Shown here: in pieces, positions 31,350 to 42,305 of the stretch
How positions within the stretch are numbered: the first letter of the stretch is position 1
Layout: each line of letters begins with the position of its first letter
Source: Batillaria attramentaria
Taxonomy: Eukaryota; Mollusca; Gastropoda; Batillariidae
NCBI GenBank assembly: GCA_018292915.2
Contig: JACVVK020000170.1
Span: 862,501 to 926,500 of the forward strand
Length of the DNA stretch: 64,000 nt
Direction: 5' to 3'
Position numbers and translations under genes: made by a program
The notes under the pieces: model-generated
The model's database searches: none
Seen by the model: the letters and a program-made list of their open reading frames with translations, nothing else
What the model was told of the DNA's origin: nothing

Positions 31350-31830
31350 TGTTTCGCTTTGTTCCGTGATTTACTTCTGCCGAGTGATAAGCCAATAACG
31401 CTCTCACGATTTCAAAACAGATGTCTTTACAGAAAACGACCTCATTTACGACACGACTGTCCTCGTCTCTCCCTGTTTTCAACTTCACGTCAAATTATTT
31501 TTCTTTTCAATGCGCGAGTTCTCGCAGACGAGAGGAAATGTCTGCTTTATTATATCACCTACGCATTCTACACTTATTTGTTTCGCTTCGTTCCCTGATC
31601 TTATTTCTGCCGACTGAAACATCAATAATCTTCTCGTGATTTCAAAACAGGTAAACACACATTTACAGAAAACGACCTAGCCACGATACGTCTTCTCCGT
31701 CCCTCCCTCTTTTCACTTAAAGGGATCCTTTTTATCCTTGGAATATAAAGTTTCATTTCATTTCATTTCATTTCAACTACACGTCAAGTTAATTTTCTTT
31801 ACAATGCGCTGCGCACATGCCTGCCTCGGC
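31350..31830 (+). repeat. ~229-bp direct duplication, second unit split by a LINE tail
   Basis: TGTTTCGCTTTGTTCC at 31350 recurs as TGTTTCGCTTCGTTCC at 31579. Both units continue with TTTCTGCCGA or CTTCTGCCGA, CGATTTCAAAACAG/GTGATTTCAAAACAGG, TTTACAGAAAACGACCT, and (A)CACGTCAARTTA. Unit 2 holds an extra ~53 bp (31721-31775) ending in (TTTCA)n. Confidence 0.75.
31721..31775 (+). mobile_element. micro LINE 3' end insertion with (TTTCA)n tail
   Basis: Reads ATCCTTTTTATCCTTGGAAT, ATAAAG, then TTTCATTTCATTTCATTTCA. It interrupts unit 2 of the local duplication relative to unit 1 (CCCTGTTTTCAACTTCACGT). CCTTGGAATATAAAG matches the LINE-L terminus CCTTGGAAAATAAAG. The tail pentamer equals the target TTTCA, so no separate duplication can be distinguished. 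Confidence 0.75.
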
Positions 31831-32067
31831 AAAAAAATAAAGTTTAAAAAAAAATTCGAGTGTCTCGCAGACGCACCGAAAATACCCATAATAGAGGGAT
31901 CTTATCAGACTGTTCAGTCGTCTCTGCAACTCTCCTGTCCGTTCCGTACTTGGCAATCAGCATTACCATCCCAGTCTGCGACAGGGAAGCCTTTCAGGCA
32001 GTTCTGGAGATCTGATGTTAGATTAAATATTGAAAAGGGATGGCATTCCTCATACTGCCTACACTGA

Positions 32068-32205
32068 GGCAAAGATAAAAACAACAACAAAAAACAACCC
32101 CCAAAAAACCAAAAAAAACAAAAACAAAACACTCCTCCCCCCAAAAAAAAACACCCATAAACCAAAACAAAAAACATAAAAAACAACAACAACAAAAAAA
32201 AACAT
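32068..32205. repeat. A-rich simple sequence (AAC/AAAAC)n
   Basis: Poly-A with regular C interruptions. The F/C/V-rich minus frames are artefacts. Confidence 0.85.
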
Positions 32206-32346
32206 GAGCTCTCTGCAACACCCACCCTCGCCTTAATTAAAGATGCAAAATGTACATGCGACTATAAAATTAATATGCATGAATAAGAGCATGAATATGT
32301 CGTAAAATGCCTCTAGTCTCTGGCTACATTTATAAAGCCCAAAAGC

Positions 32347-32553
32347 CAATAATAATAATCGCACTGATATATTAATATAGGCGCTTTATCCCAGCTACCT
32401 GGCTCAAAGCGCGGCGAATTGAGCCTAACACGCACGCTCATGTATATCACACGCATTCTCTCACACGCCGGACACCAACACATTATAATCGTGTGGTGCG
32501 AAGGGTCAGCTCGGCGTTCAAGTTTCGAAGTTTTCAATCGCATTTATGTTTTT
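32347..32553 (-). mobile_element. SINE-C 3' half
   Basis: AATAATAATAATCGCACTGA, AATATAGGCGCTTTATCCCA, CTCAAAGCGCGGCGAATTGA and GTGTGGTGCGAAGGGTCAGC, ending AATCGCATTTATG. The 5' half is missing, with a break close to that of the copy at 18719. Confidence 0.85.
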
Positions 32554-32687
32554 AAATGAACGGGGCTTAAAATGGTTCATAATGGAAAAGGAGAAGGGTA
32601 GAAGTGTGTAGTAATTAGTAAGTGTTGCAGACGCGTTACGCTAGGGAAGATACCCCCTCCAACCCCCCACCCCTACCCCACCCCACC

Positions 32688-33059
32688 CCAAGACTTGTCA
32701 CCAACGCGAGAGGTCAGGGGTTCGAGTCCCACTCGGGGCAAAGAATTCTTCCTTCTCGTGTGTGGCACCGTTCATTCGGGCCGACCGTCGGGGGTTCTCT
32801 CCGGGTACTCCGGCTTCCTCCTCCTCTGCTTTGGAAATGGCCCACGAAATTTGAAAAATAAATCCAATTGTAAATTCCGAAATTTGAATAGCTGAGCTGA
32901 CCCTTCGCACCACGTGATTGTAATGTGTTTATGTCCAGTGTGTGAGAGAATGCGTGTGATTCACGTGAGCGTGCGTGTTGGGTTCAGTTCGCGGCGCTTT
33001 GAGCCGATTCATGAAATTGGGTGCAGCGCCTATACAATACTCATTATTATTATTATTAA
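32688..33059 (+). mobile_element. SINE-C, nearly full length
   Basis: Starts within the tRNA-like head at AAGACTTGTCACCAACGCGA and keeps the B box GGGGTTCGAGTCCCACTC. The body contains CATTCGGGCCGACCGTCGGG, CTCCGGGTACTCCGGCTTCC, GTGTGATTCACGTGAGCGTG and CGCGGCGCTTTGAGCCGATT. Ends CAATACTC(ATT)n. A short deletion removes the TTCA of GTTCAGCCCA. Confidence 0.92.
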
Positions 33060-33696
33060 GAGCTCCTCTTCAAAACCTTCGAGTGTCGCCCTTGCTGTGA
33101 TCTTACGTGGCAATGAACCTGTGCAGTTTAGTGCATTTCTGGTTTGATTTTATGTGCTTCAGAGGAGGGGGGGGGGGAAACACTTTAGGAGGGGGAGTAA
33201 AAGTTTCAGGCAAAAGGTGGAAGATTCTGAGCCTTGAATGAAAGAAAATATAGACCAAGAAGGAGACGGATCACGACGGACACTTCAAAGCGAAGTATCA
33301 CGGTGACAAGAACTACTGGAAACCAGCAACACAATTATTGACACATCCTTCAGCTGCCACGCGGGTCACGGATGAGGAAGATGCATCGGGAGATACTCGG
33401 TAAAAGTATTACCGGTAGTGTTGACATGACCAGATAACGCATCCGGAAGAGGACCCCCAAGACATGACAGATGATGTCGGTGTCTGGCTAAAGGACACAC
33501 GCGCTTATCAAACTCATGGCCCCCTATACGCTTTTCCCAGATGACGAGATGATGCAGCGCATTACTTGCACTGCACGTTCAACGGAAATAATCTTTTTTG
33601 TAATTGCCAGCATGAAATCTGAGCAAACGTGCATCAGAATTTTTTTTTTTAAAGAAATGTTCGTGCGTGATTCTGCCTGGTCTGTGTCACGCACGT

Positions 33697-33717
33697 GTGC
33701 GCGCGCGCGCGCGCACG

Positions 33718-33803
<86 letters not shown>
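33697..33803. repeat. (GC)n-(CA)n microsatellite
   Basis: GTGCGCGC passing into about 41 CA units. Confidence 0.95.
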
Positions 33804-33805
<2 letters not shown>

Positions 33806-33867
33806 GTATCTGGAATACGGATCAAGGTGTTGGAAATGTTGCTACCAGATAAAAGCGGCTGCAAAAA

Positions 33868-34096
33868 CGTGTGTTAAAACAAAATGTGAAAAGGACATCT
33901 GTTAAAACAACGTCTGTGAAAACGACGCTAGTTAAAACGACGCCTGTGAACTGCTAAAACGACGTCTGTGAACTGTGAAAATGTATGTCTGTGAAAACGT
34001 CGTCTGTGAACTGTGAAAATATATGTCTGTGAAAACGTCTTCTGTGAAAACGACGTCTGTGAACTGATAAAACAACGTCTGTTAAAACGACGCCTG
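33868..34096 (+). repeat. degenerate ~14-16-bp minisatellite, left part
   Basis: Many imperfect units of the type CTGTGAAAACGACGT or CTGTTAAAACGACG. The array resumes after the SINE-B at about 34615-34785, so the SINE-B split it. Confidence 0.88.
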
Positions 34097-34600
34097 TACC
34101 GGCCCCCGTAGTGTAGTGGTTAGCACTTCGGACCATGGACCGGGAGACCCGGGCTCGAGTCCCAGCCGAGGCAAGCGGGATTTTTCCTACCTAGGTCGGC
34201 TCCTACCCAGAGCGGGTGTGCTATGGGCCCATTGGGGAGGCTGTTGCCACACAGCCCAGATTCACCCACTTCACGGGTGCGACTTTGGGGGTGCTTCCCT
34301 TGGTATGACACGTCTTATGATGTGGATGATTACACGGCCGGCACCGCAGGTGTCGTAGTTCTCGGGCCTGGTTAATGCCGGGATATTTATGACAGGAATC
34401 GTGGAATGCGGCCCTGTCCCGCAGTCCCAAACCACAAGGACCTCCATAGCATCATCTTACCATCATCCTCATCTATATCATCGTGCATAATAAAAAATGA
34501 CCCAGCTTCCGAGCCCTCCGTGGATTTGACCCATTACCTGGGAGGAACACCACTGGAACTGGCAAAGAGTTGGGGCAGCAAAAAAAAAAAAAAAAAAAAA
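34096..34600 (+). mobile_element. SINE-B copy 4, best-preserved
   Basis: Head CCGGCCCCCGTAGTGTAGTG, GGCTCGAGTCCCAGCCGAGG. Complete body including CTATGGGCCCATTGGGGAGG, TGGTTAATGCCGGGATATTT, CAGTCCCAAACCACAAGGAC, ATCGTGCATAATAAAA, and a ~20-base A tail. Flanks CGACGCCTGT and CGACTCCTGT are a 10-bp target duplication with one mismatch. Confidence 0.94.
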
Positions 34601-34614
34601 CCCAAAAAAACAAA

Positions 34615-34785
34615 CCCGACTCCTGTGAGCTGTGAAAATAACGTCTGTCAAAACAACGTCTGTGAAAACGACGTCAGCAGAAACGGCGTCTGTTAAAACG
34701 TCTGTGAACTGTTAAGACGACGTCTGTGAAAAACGACATCTGCGAAAAAGGCGTCTGTCAACTATAAAAACGACGCACAACCGCA
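34615..34785 (+). repeat. degenerate ~14-16-bp minisatellite, right part
   Basis: Continuation of the CTGTGAAAACGACGT array after the SINE-B. Confidence 0.85.
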
Positions 34786-35154
34786 CAGTCAGCAGTAAAT
34801 GGTTCCAAATGGCGGCCATATGTGGTCTCCCGTGCCATTAACAGTAAACAGCTCCTAATTGCACAACCACGACAGTTAATTCCAGGACATTTACGTCGTG
34901 GAATTTCCCATCATCAACGGACGAGAAGAGCAACCAAATAGGAACAGTACGGAGTAATGGCTTCAGCAGTGGTAAGCTAGTGATTAGTTCGGGCTAACCC
35001 TTCTTGGATTGAAAATCCCCGAGTTGCTGGTGATTAGCTCTGGTGCATTTTGTCATTAACCGTGTTGTACTTTGCAGACAAACAATGCCATTTGGCCCCG
35101 CTTCTTCCCACTCTGTTGTCACGAAAGAAATAAATGGCCGGACTTGGCCCAGCA

Positions 35155-35166
35155 CTGATGATGATA

Positions 35167-35204
<38 letters not shown>
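35155..35204. repeat. (GAT)n trinucleotide repeat
   Basis: About 14 GAT units. Confidence 0.93.
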
Positions 35205-35205
<1 letters not shown>

Positions 35206-35376
35206 TCTTGGTGTAGCCCACGGATCCACGCTAAAATAATTGGTGCTCACGGCGCTTGGGGAGAGGTTTTTGAAAGGATGGTGCTTTTAAAGGATGCGTT
35301 GAGGAGATGAACGCTGTGGTACTGACTGCATCATGAACTCATGAAGAAAGCCAAAGTCCTCTCTCTCTCTCACCTT

Positions 35377-35380
<4 letters not shown>

Positions 35381-35453
<73 letters not shown>
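35381..35453. repeat. (TG)n microsatellite, ~36 units
   Basis: Uninterrupted. Confidence 0.95.
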
Positions 35454-35458
<5 letters not shown>

Positions 35459-35910
35459 ATGTTCTCTCATTTTTCTGAAGATAATCGTATTCTCATTAAC
35501 TGTTCCATTTAATACGGGAAACCATCCATTAAATCTATTTTTTTTTAAATTAAACACCTTCACAGCAACATATCACACGATACTTTTGAGATCTGTACTC
35601 CCACAACCCTCCATCTTGCCTAAAGACAAACAGGAGTACCTGAGACAGATCATCTCGGGAAGCACGTGCGTACAGCTGGTCCTCCGGTGACCTGCTTCAG
35701 ATCAACAAATTGCCATCGCCAAGGAACTGACACCACACTGACAGTAAACACTAAACACGTATTTATCCCGACAGACGTAAGTGTTTTGAGGCTATCAGTT
35801 GACTCGTTAAAGAAAAACCTGCCGTCACTTTTAGGGGAAAGTGAACAGAAATATTCAGGAACTAAAGTATGCTAATAGGTGAGCAAACAACTTTACGTGT
35901 CTCCAGTACA
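35454..35910. other. stretch without recognisable features
   Basis: Unique sequence. Reading frames of at most ~100 codons begin in the adjacent repeat and show no recognised motif. Confidence 0.4.
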
Positions 35911-35919
35911 AGCAGGGCC

Positions 35920-36094
35920 ACCCCCCGGGGTGGCCGAATGGTAGAGCGTTGGACTTCTAATGCTCGGGTCGTGAGTTCGTATCCCGGCTGGAGCCAAATA
36001 TTTGTGCTGGCTTTTTCATCGTTGCCCCGTCTTTGATATCACCCGTATGTGGTGGAAAAGGACGTTAAACATCAAACACCCCCCCCCCCTCAAT
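35920..36094 (+). mobile_element. SINE-A, full length
   Basis: Head CGGGGTGGCCGAATGGTAGA with GAGTTCGTATCCCGGCTGGA as B box (one substitution from GTTCGAATCCC). Body intact, ends GACGTTAAACATCAAACACC with a C-run. Putative short duplication CAGGGCC at 35913-35919 and 36095-36101. Confidence 0.92.
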
Positions 36095-36122
36095 CAGGGC
36101 CGCCTGCGTCTGTCTTGATCAG

Positions 36123-36399
36123 GCTCCGCATGTTGAAGTCGAGGTTAGGGCTTTTAGCCCCGGGTTAGAGCCTAACCTCCAACTTAACTAGCTCTAGGGT
36201 TAAAGTTTCTGTTGTTTTTTGTTTTAAATCCAAAAGCGGGCCCATTCCAGCAAGGTGCCTAAGCCGCTATAGAAGGATTTTTCTTCCTTTCTTCGCTTCC
36301 TTTTTTTAAATTTAATTTTGCTTTTGGGTTTCTTTTGTCCTAGCTTTGGTTAGGCTCGTAGACGTAGGTTAAATTAACCTCGACTTTGACATACGAGCC
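36123..36399 (-). mobile_element. MITE-M copy 3 (reverse)
   Basis: Ends GCTCCGCATGTTGAAGTCGA and ACTTTGACATACGAGCC. Flanked by CAG at 36120-36122 and 36400-36402. It lies only 28 bp after the SINE-A. Confidence 0.88.
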
Positions 36400-36471
36400 C
36401 AGCTTGTTAACTGAATGGCCAGAGCCCGTCTTGCTGATTGATTAGACCTTGACGCAAGTTCGAGTTCGAGT

Positions 36472-36477
<6 letters not shown>

Positions 36478-36504
<27 letters not shown>

Positions 36505-36505
36505 G
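36478..36505. repeat. (CT)n microsatellite
   Basis: About 13 CT units. Confidence 0.92.
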
Positions 36506-36551
36506 AGATGATCGGAGATGAGAGGGGCGTGAGCAGGAGCGACAACAGGAA

Positions 36552-36732
36552 GGGTGGGGGTGGGTGTTTGGGAGTTTAACGTCCTTTTCCACCACGTATG
36601 GGTGATATCATAGACGGGGCAACGAGAAAAATACCAGCACAAATATCTGGACTCAGCCGGGATTCGAACTCAAGACAGGAGCACTGAAAGTCCAAGTTCC
36701 AAGTTCTACCATTGGGCTCCCCAGGCTCCCCA
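36552..36732 (-). mobile_element. SINE-A, full length, 10-bp duplication
   Basis: Flanked by ACAACAGGAA at 36542-36551 and 36733-36742. The head is diverged and carries a local AAGTTCC duplication; B box on minus GAGTTCGAATCCCGGCTGAG. Older than most copies. Confidence 0.9.
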
Positions 36733-37029
36733 ACAACAGGAAAGGGGCTGCTAACAGTATCCATGTGCACATCGTACTGGATCTCCTCTGATGCTATTGC
36801 CAATGTCTCGTTCAAGAATTCGATATGAATATGAAGAAGAATAGCTCTCATGTTTAATAAAAGCTGATCGGCTTCCGAACTTACAATTCCAATTACTTTT
36901 ATTAGTGCTCATATTGTTAGCCTCACGAAAACTCTCCTTTTGATTTCCGAGCATAGACATTCGCCAGTGATACTAATAAAACAAAAAGCAGTAAAAACAG
37001 GTCAGGGCTTAAAAAAAAAAATCCTCTGG

Positions 37030-37535
37030 TCTGCAAATCAAGATTATTCCTGATTGAAAATGCTTCCCAAGGTCCTCCACGGAATCATTAGGACACCACG
37101 TCTGTGAATCCTCTTGAGACGTACTCCCTTGCCCTCAACTCCCAAACTCCCCTGCGGCGGAGAGCTTTCATGGAGAACGTTCTACCAGGCGACACCCGTT
37201 TTACGCGACACGCCTCAGCCGACAGTGTCATTCATTTACGACATGCAGGGAGCTCTCACGCAACCTTGAAACTAGCCAAAGACCAGACAGGTTCCATGTT
37301 CAAGCGAGCTGCCCGTGCAAGGGTCATCGCTTACAGTGATTGCCTCATTTACAGAGGACCCAACCAGGCTTCTCCAAAGCAGCGATTAGTGGAGGCAGAC
37401 ACATTAGTGACAGAAGGAGAATTAGTCGCCAGAGGCTTCGGAAGGAAGTGGGAGAGACCTGGGCGAGGCCAGGACTTCGTTTCTTTACACGCACAGGTTG
37501 TGCCCATCGTGAACTGGTACTGTACATGTACCGAG
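37030..37535. other. stretch with a long open frame but no recognised homology
   Basis: A plus frame stays open from 37104 through ~145 codons before entering the SINE-A. Its composition is ordinary, but I see no domain, signal peptide or homologue within the window, and no splice context that would support it as an exon. Confidence 0.3.
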
Positions 37536-37544
37536 GTCAAGATA

Positions 37545-37723
37545 AGGGGGGGGTGGTGGTGGAGGGGGGGGGGTGTTAACGTCCTTTTCCCACCACATAC
37601 GGGTGATATCAAAGACGGGACAACCAGTAAAGAGCCAGCAGAATACTTGGTCCCAGCTGGGATTCGAACTCACGACCCGAGCATTGACGGTCCAACGCTG
37701 TACCATGAAGCTATCCTTGCCCA
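37545..37723 (-). mobile_element. SINE-A, diverged full length
   Basis: GTTAACGTCCTTTTCCCACC, GGGTGATATCAAAGACGGGA and GGGATTCGAACTCACGACCC, with head remnants to ATGAAGCTATCCTTGCCC. The tail side is a G/T-rich degenerate run. Confidence 0.87.
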
Positions 37724-38131
37724 TTAAAGGAATGATTAAAGTATTTTTTGTGAACTCAACTGAAATGAAACAAACAACCCACTCGTCACCATACACGCAG
37801 AACGGGCAGGGCAGAACTAGCCTGAACAAAGAAAAGCTGCTGGCTGGACATGGCAATGTCCATCATTAGACGGATGGTGTGGGGCTCAGGGCTGGCGTGA
37901 TCGGCTGTCGTGCCACTGTTATTGCTGGCCACAGGACGCTGAGCCCGGATCAATCGGTAAAGCTCGCTGTCCACCGCTGGCCACTCTGACAGGGACAGAT
38001 CGGCTTACACTGCTCTAAGGATACTGGTCATCTTGAGAGCGCAGTCCTTCTCCGTCTGCTGGACTTCCCGGGCGTGCCATGGAAAGGATCGTATCTTCGA
38101 AGTCAGCATAGGGTCTCAAAAGACACCCCAG

Positions 38132-38432
38132 GAGCAGTATGTAAATGTCGAGGTTAATTTAACCCACGGCTACGGGCCTAACCCAGACTAGGACAAAAGA
38201 AACCCCAAAAGCAAACTTAAATAAAAATAAAAAAAATAAAAAAAGGAAGCGAAGAAAGGAAGAAAAAAATCCTTCTATAACGGCTAAGGCACCTTCCTGG
38301 AATGGGCCCGCTTCCTGAATTAAAAAAAAAAAAAAAAAAAAAACAGTAAATTTAACCCTAGAGCTAGTTTAGTTCGAGGTTAGACTCTAACCCGGGACTA
38401 AAAGCCCTAACCTCGACTATAACATACGGGCC
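38132..38432 (+). mobile_element. MITE-M copy 4
   Basis: Ends GAGCAGTATGTAAATGTCGA and CTATAACATACGGGCC. Flanks are CAG (38129-38131) and CTG (38433-38435), a CWG site with one mismatch. The central A-run is expanded, making it the longest copy (301 bp). Confidence 0.86.
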
Positions 38433-38929
38433 CTGGTATCGTTAATTTTTGTTCGGTTGCTAAAGGATGTTACTGTCCCAAGGAGTATCTGACACGTCCT
38501 CGGCAGTTCAAAATAAACCTCATACCAATGATCACAGACAGAGTTGAACGCAACAGCAACTTCGAGACGAGTGCATGGGTGGTGGGTGGTGGTGGTGGTG
38601 TGGGGAGGGCAGGGGAGGGGAAGGGGGGAAGGGTCAATTTTAGAGAATCTGAGTTTTTTCCATTTTAGGTTTTAAAGCAACTGATACAACTTCTGTCAAA
38701 GTTTCAAGGCTGAATATAACATAAAAACATGTGAAAAAAGAAATTTACTACAAGCACAAATACTGACGTGATACCGATTTCACACTTTTACCATCCTCTT
38801 TTTCTAAAAAATGGCCACTTTTCAACAGCAAATTTTCAACAAACATATAACAGGACTACAACGTGCTATGGAATTGATTTTTAAACCAAAAGAAAGGTTA
38901 TTCTGAACACTTTCCGACGGTGCCAATAA

Positions 38930-39000
38930 ATCCATGCATTTGAAGCGGAGTAGCACCGGAAACCCCAGCGTTCATTTTTGACTACACCCCGTAGGAAAGG
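38930..39000 (+). repeat. dispersed repeat J, copy
   Basis: GAAGCGGAGTAGCACCGGAA, ACCCCAGCG and TTTTTGACTACACCCCG align with 44150-44225. Confidence 0.55.
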
Positions 39001-39126
39001 CAGAAGAAACACAAAGAGACCGCCCGACACCCTACAAAACAACAACACCGCCGTTGATAAGAAAATCCTCACTGGCCAACTGAGATCCCCCCCCCACCCC
39101 CCTCTCTCTCTCTCTTAATTCGTGAA

Positions 39127-39297
39127 CCGCCGGGGTGGCTAAATGGTAAAGTGCTGAACTTTCAGTCCTCGGGTCGTGAGTTCAGTTCGAATCCCGGCTG
39201 GGGCCAAATATTTGTGCTGGCCTTTTTCTTGTTGCCCCGTCTTGATATCATCCGTACGTGGTGGGAAAAGGACGTTAAACTCCTAAAACACCCAGCC
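39127..39297 (+). mobile_element. SINE-A, full length
   Basis: CCGGGGTGGCTAAATGGTAA head. GAGTTCAGTTCGAATCCCGG contains a 5-bp GTTCA duplication in the B-box region. Body intact to GGACGTTAAACTCCTAAAAC. Confidence 0.9.
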
Positions 39298-39439
39298 ATC
39301 CTCGTGCAAATGTTCTTATAACTGAAAGTTTTTACTGAGCGTACCATAAGTGCGTCTTGTTTATGCTCAAACTGTTTTTCTGTATTTCCTCAAATGCATC
39401 AAAAAAAATAAATCTGTTTAAACCTAATAGAGCTTTAAA

Positions 39440-39460
39440 AACACCACCACCACCACCACC

Positions 39461-39527
<67 letters not shown>

Positions 39528-39528
39528 G
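39440..39528. repeat. (CAC)n-(AAC)n trinucleotide repeat
   Basis: About 11 CAC then 17 AAC units. Confidence 0.94.
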
Positions 39529-39819
39529 AACCCTAAAACTGTGGGATGAGATGTGTCCGGGAGTGCTTCCCTAAGAGCAAAGGTTACAAACAGATTTCCC
39601 GATGACTCAAACTTCCGAAACTGTAGAGGAAGACGGTCCCGTCCATCCCAGGATCTGAAGCACGAGTACTGTACAGTGGTAATTGGCCATCGACCCGAAG
39701 CGGCTCATTCGACCGTCGTGTTGTGTGGAAGATTTCATACACCCACCTGGTATCCAACAGGAGACAGGCCTACCCAGTTACGACGGACGAGGGATAGAGA
39801 ACGGGATCAGGATTGGTCG

Positions 39820-40250
39820 GGGGGGGGGGGGGGGTGGTCACGTGACTAGAGTATATCCTTACCATGAAAGTACGCAGGATAAATGCACACCACTGTAAAT
39901 AACCTCCCCCTCCCCCCCTCCCCCCTCCCCCCGACTCCCCTTCTACACGACTGATGTGGTTTCGCAGGTTTTTCGTTGTTGTTGTTGTGATTGTTGTTTT
40001 TTTTTTGGGGGGGGGTTTTTGCTTGCTTTTGTTTGGTTTTTGTTTTTGTTCTTTTGGTGGGGGGGGGGGGGGGAGGGGAGAAAGGAGAGGGGGGGGGGGG
40101 GTATTTCTTCCATAATCGTTGACGTGGCCTTCGCGCTGCTTTCTGTTTTCCTAGAAACAAGTCTTAAAACAACTCTCTCTCTCTCTCTCTCTCTCTCTTC
40201 CCCCCCCCCCCCGCCCTCCCTCTCTCTCTCTCCCTCTCTCTCTCTCACCA
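39820..40250. repeat. cluster of G-runs, C-runs and (CT)n
   Basis: G-runs at about 39819-39833, 40060-40100; C-rich at 39905-39935 and 40200-40213; CT tract 40171-40245. All overlapping long frames are artefacts. Confidence 0.9.
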
Positions 40251-40826
40251 GCTAAAAAGAAATATCCACAGCAGATAAAGACAGCCTACCACCAAAAGAA
40301 GAAAGTTCAACCTGTAATTCTAAGCTCAAGGACATAAATCCAATGACAAATTATCTCCTTGTTGCTTCCCCCCCCCCCCCCTCCTACAAGGAGATTTCTA
40401 TCCGTGTATCTTCCCTCAGAAGCTGTTCTTCCGTCACAAAACCAGTGCACTCATCACGCCCTTACCTCATCCACTGATTCCCTCTCCAGCTTTTGATGGG
40501 AATCAGCATCCGGGAGAACAGTTACAAAACAAGACCCTCGCACACGCCCATGAAACCAACCATGTAATCTACGCAGCGTTGTCCTTCTCTTCAGCTCCTC
40601 ACTAAAAATGTCAAGCAATCATAACGACCAGAGAAAAAGGAAAACGACTGGGAACAAGGCTGGAGGACGAGTGGGAGATGGCTTGAGAGACAAATCACGA
40701 GACGTAGATAAAGTGATTATTACTGACATTTCAGGGGATGACATCTCCTCCGTAATGGGCCCGTGAAAGGAAACAGCACAGGGGAGCAGGAAATAGCACA
40801 GCGTTCCATAAATCGGTTTCATCTTA

Positions 40827-41232
40827 GGGCGGTCGGTGGTCTACTGGTTAAGAGACTTGTCACCGATGCGAGAGGTCAGGGGTTCGAGTCCCACTCGGGG
40901 CAAAGAATGTTTCCTTCTCGTATGTGGCACCGTTCTTTCGGGCCGATCGTCGGGGGTTCTCTCCGGGTACTCCGGCTTCCTCCCCCTCTGCTGTGGAAAT
41001 GTTCAGCCCACCAAATTTGAAAAAATAAATGCAATTCTAAATTCCGAAATTTAAATAGCTGCGCTGACCCTCCGCACCAAGTGATTGTAATGTGTTTATG
41101 TCCAGTGTGTGAGAGAATGCGTGTGATTCACGCGAGCGTGCGTGTTGGGTTCAGTTCGCGGCGCTTTGAGCCGATTCACGAAGTTGGGTAAAGCGCCAAT
41201 ACAATACTCATTATCATTATCATCATCATCTT
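40827..41232 (+). mobile_element. SINE-C, full length
   Basis: Complete ~405-bp copy. Head GGCGGTCGGTGGTCTACTGG with TTAAGAGACTTGTCACCGAT, B box GGGGTTCGAGTCCCACTCGG. Body through AAATGTTCAGCCCACCAAAT, TCTAAATTCCGAAATTTAAA, CGCGGCGCTTTGAGCCGATT and AAAGCGCCAATACAATACTC, then an ATT/ATC tail. Reference copy for the family. Confidence 0.95.
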
Positions 41233-41628
41233 CCTCAGCCATAACTAGGCCTCTCTGGAAGTACGACCTCCGATCCAGTATCCGTGTACGGGCCTCCCGG
41301 AGACAGAATTCAAAGCGTTGACATGCATAATTATTTTCATCTCGTAAACAGCAATCACTGTTGCCTACGCATTATCTGCTTGAACGATTCGAGTGTCCTT
41401 CTGAATAACACTCTCAACATATAAAAATACCAATCGACTGTAACAATCACGGGACGTTCAGACGGTTTACACACAGTTTCATTGACACATTGCGCACATT
41501 TCGTATTTTGTAGTGCCAAACTGTATTTTATTTCTGTTTTTATTGCGTGCATCTATTTGTGTGTGTATTTGTTGGTATTTCTTCTACTGCATTACTGATA
41601 TGGACTTTGTGGGAGAGGCTGAAGGGGG

Positions 41629-41652
41629 AGAGAGAGACAGAGAGAGAGACAG

Positions 41653-41742
<90 letters not shown>
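41629..41742. repeat. (GA)n/(GACA)n microsatellite
   Basis: Long interrupted GA tract with GACA units at 41701-41720. Confidence 0.94.
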
Positions 41743-41743
<1 letters not shown>

Positions 41744-41835
41744 AATTGAAATTGCTTTATTTGAAAACGGTGGAAGTTTTGGTCTTGCAACCAATTTTCA
41801 AACTTGCCGTTTTGAAGAACAAACAACTAAATAAT
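41742..41835 (-). mobile_element. retroposon 3' end (second copy of the 3129 family)
   Basis: Shares GCTTTATTTGAAAACGGTGG (TTTATTTGAAAACGGTGG), TCTTGCAACCAATTTTCAAA and CTTGCCGTTTTGAAGAACAA with 3150-3215, in the same orientation and next to (GA)n. Confidence 0.65.
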
Positions 41836-41840
41836 AAAAT

Positions 41841-41845
<5 letters not shown>

Positions 41846-41887
<42 letters not shown>
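41846..41887. repeat. (GA)n microsatellite
   Basis: About 20 GA units. Confidence 0.93.
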
Positions 41888-41888
<1 letters not shown>

Positions 41889-42061
41889 TGATGTTTTAAG
41901 CGGACATTGTAGTTTCCCCTATCAGGGACTGAAATAAACTACTGTATCTTGTATCTGGTAACGCGGTAGAGTATCCAGCGGTTTTTTTTTTTTTTAAACT
42001 CTTTTTCGGTTTTGGCCCTGTATGCAAACACAGGCAAGATCAACGATCCCTTTAATGGCTT

Positions 42062-42305
42062 TTATAATAATAATAATAATAAATGTCGGAATTTAGAATC
42101 GCATTTATTTTTCAATTTGGTGGGCTGAACATTTCCAAAACAGAGGGGGAGGAAGCCGGAGTACCCGGAGAAAACCCCCGACGATCGGCCCGAATGAACG
42201 GTGCCACATACGAGAAGGAAAAATTCTTTGCCCCGAGTGGGACTCGAACCCCTACCCTCTCGCATTGGTGACAAGTCTCTTAACCACGAGACCACCGACC
42301 GCCCC
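42062..42305 (-). mobile_element. SINE-C, short form lacking the 3' domain
   Basis: Complete head (GGGGCGGTCGGTGGTCTCGT, AAGAGACTTGTCACCAATGC, GGGGTTCGAGTCCCACTC on minus). The body stops at GATTCTAAATTCCGACATTT and goes directly into (ATT)n. The ~170-bp domain containing GTGTGATTCACGTGAG and GCGCTTTGAGC is absent. Confidence 0.88.

Noticed and set aside
37104..37727. 207-codon plus-strand frame
   Set aside because: The last third is SINE-A translation; the first ~145 codons lack any motif or conserved context. Transcript evidence would be needed.
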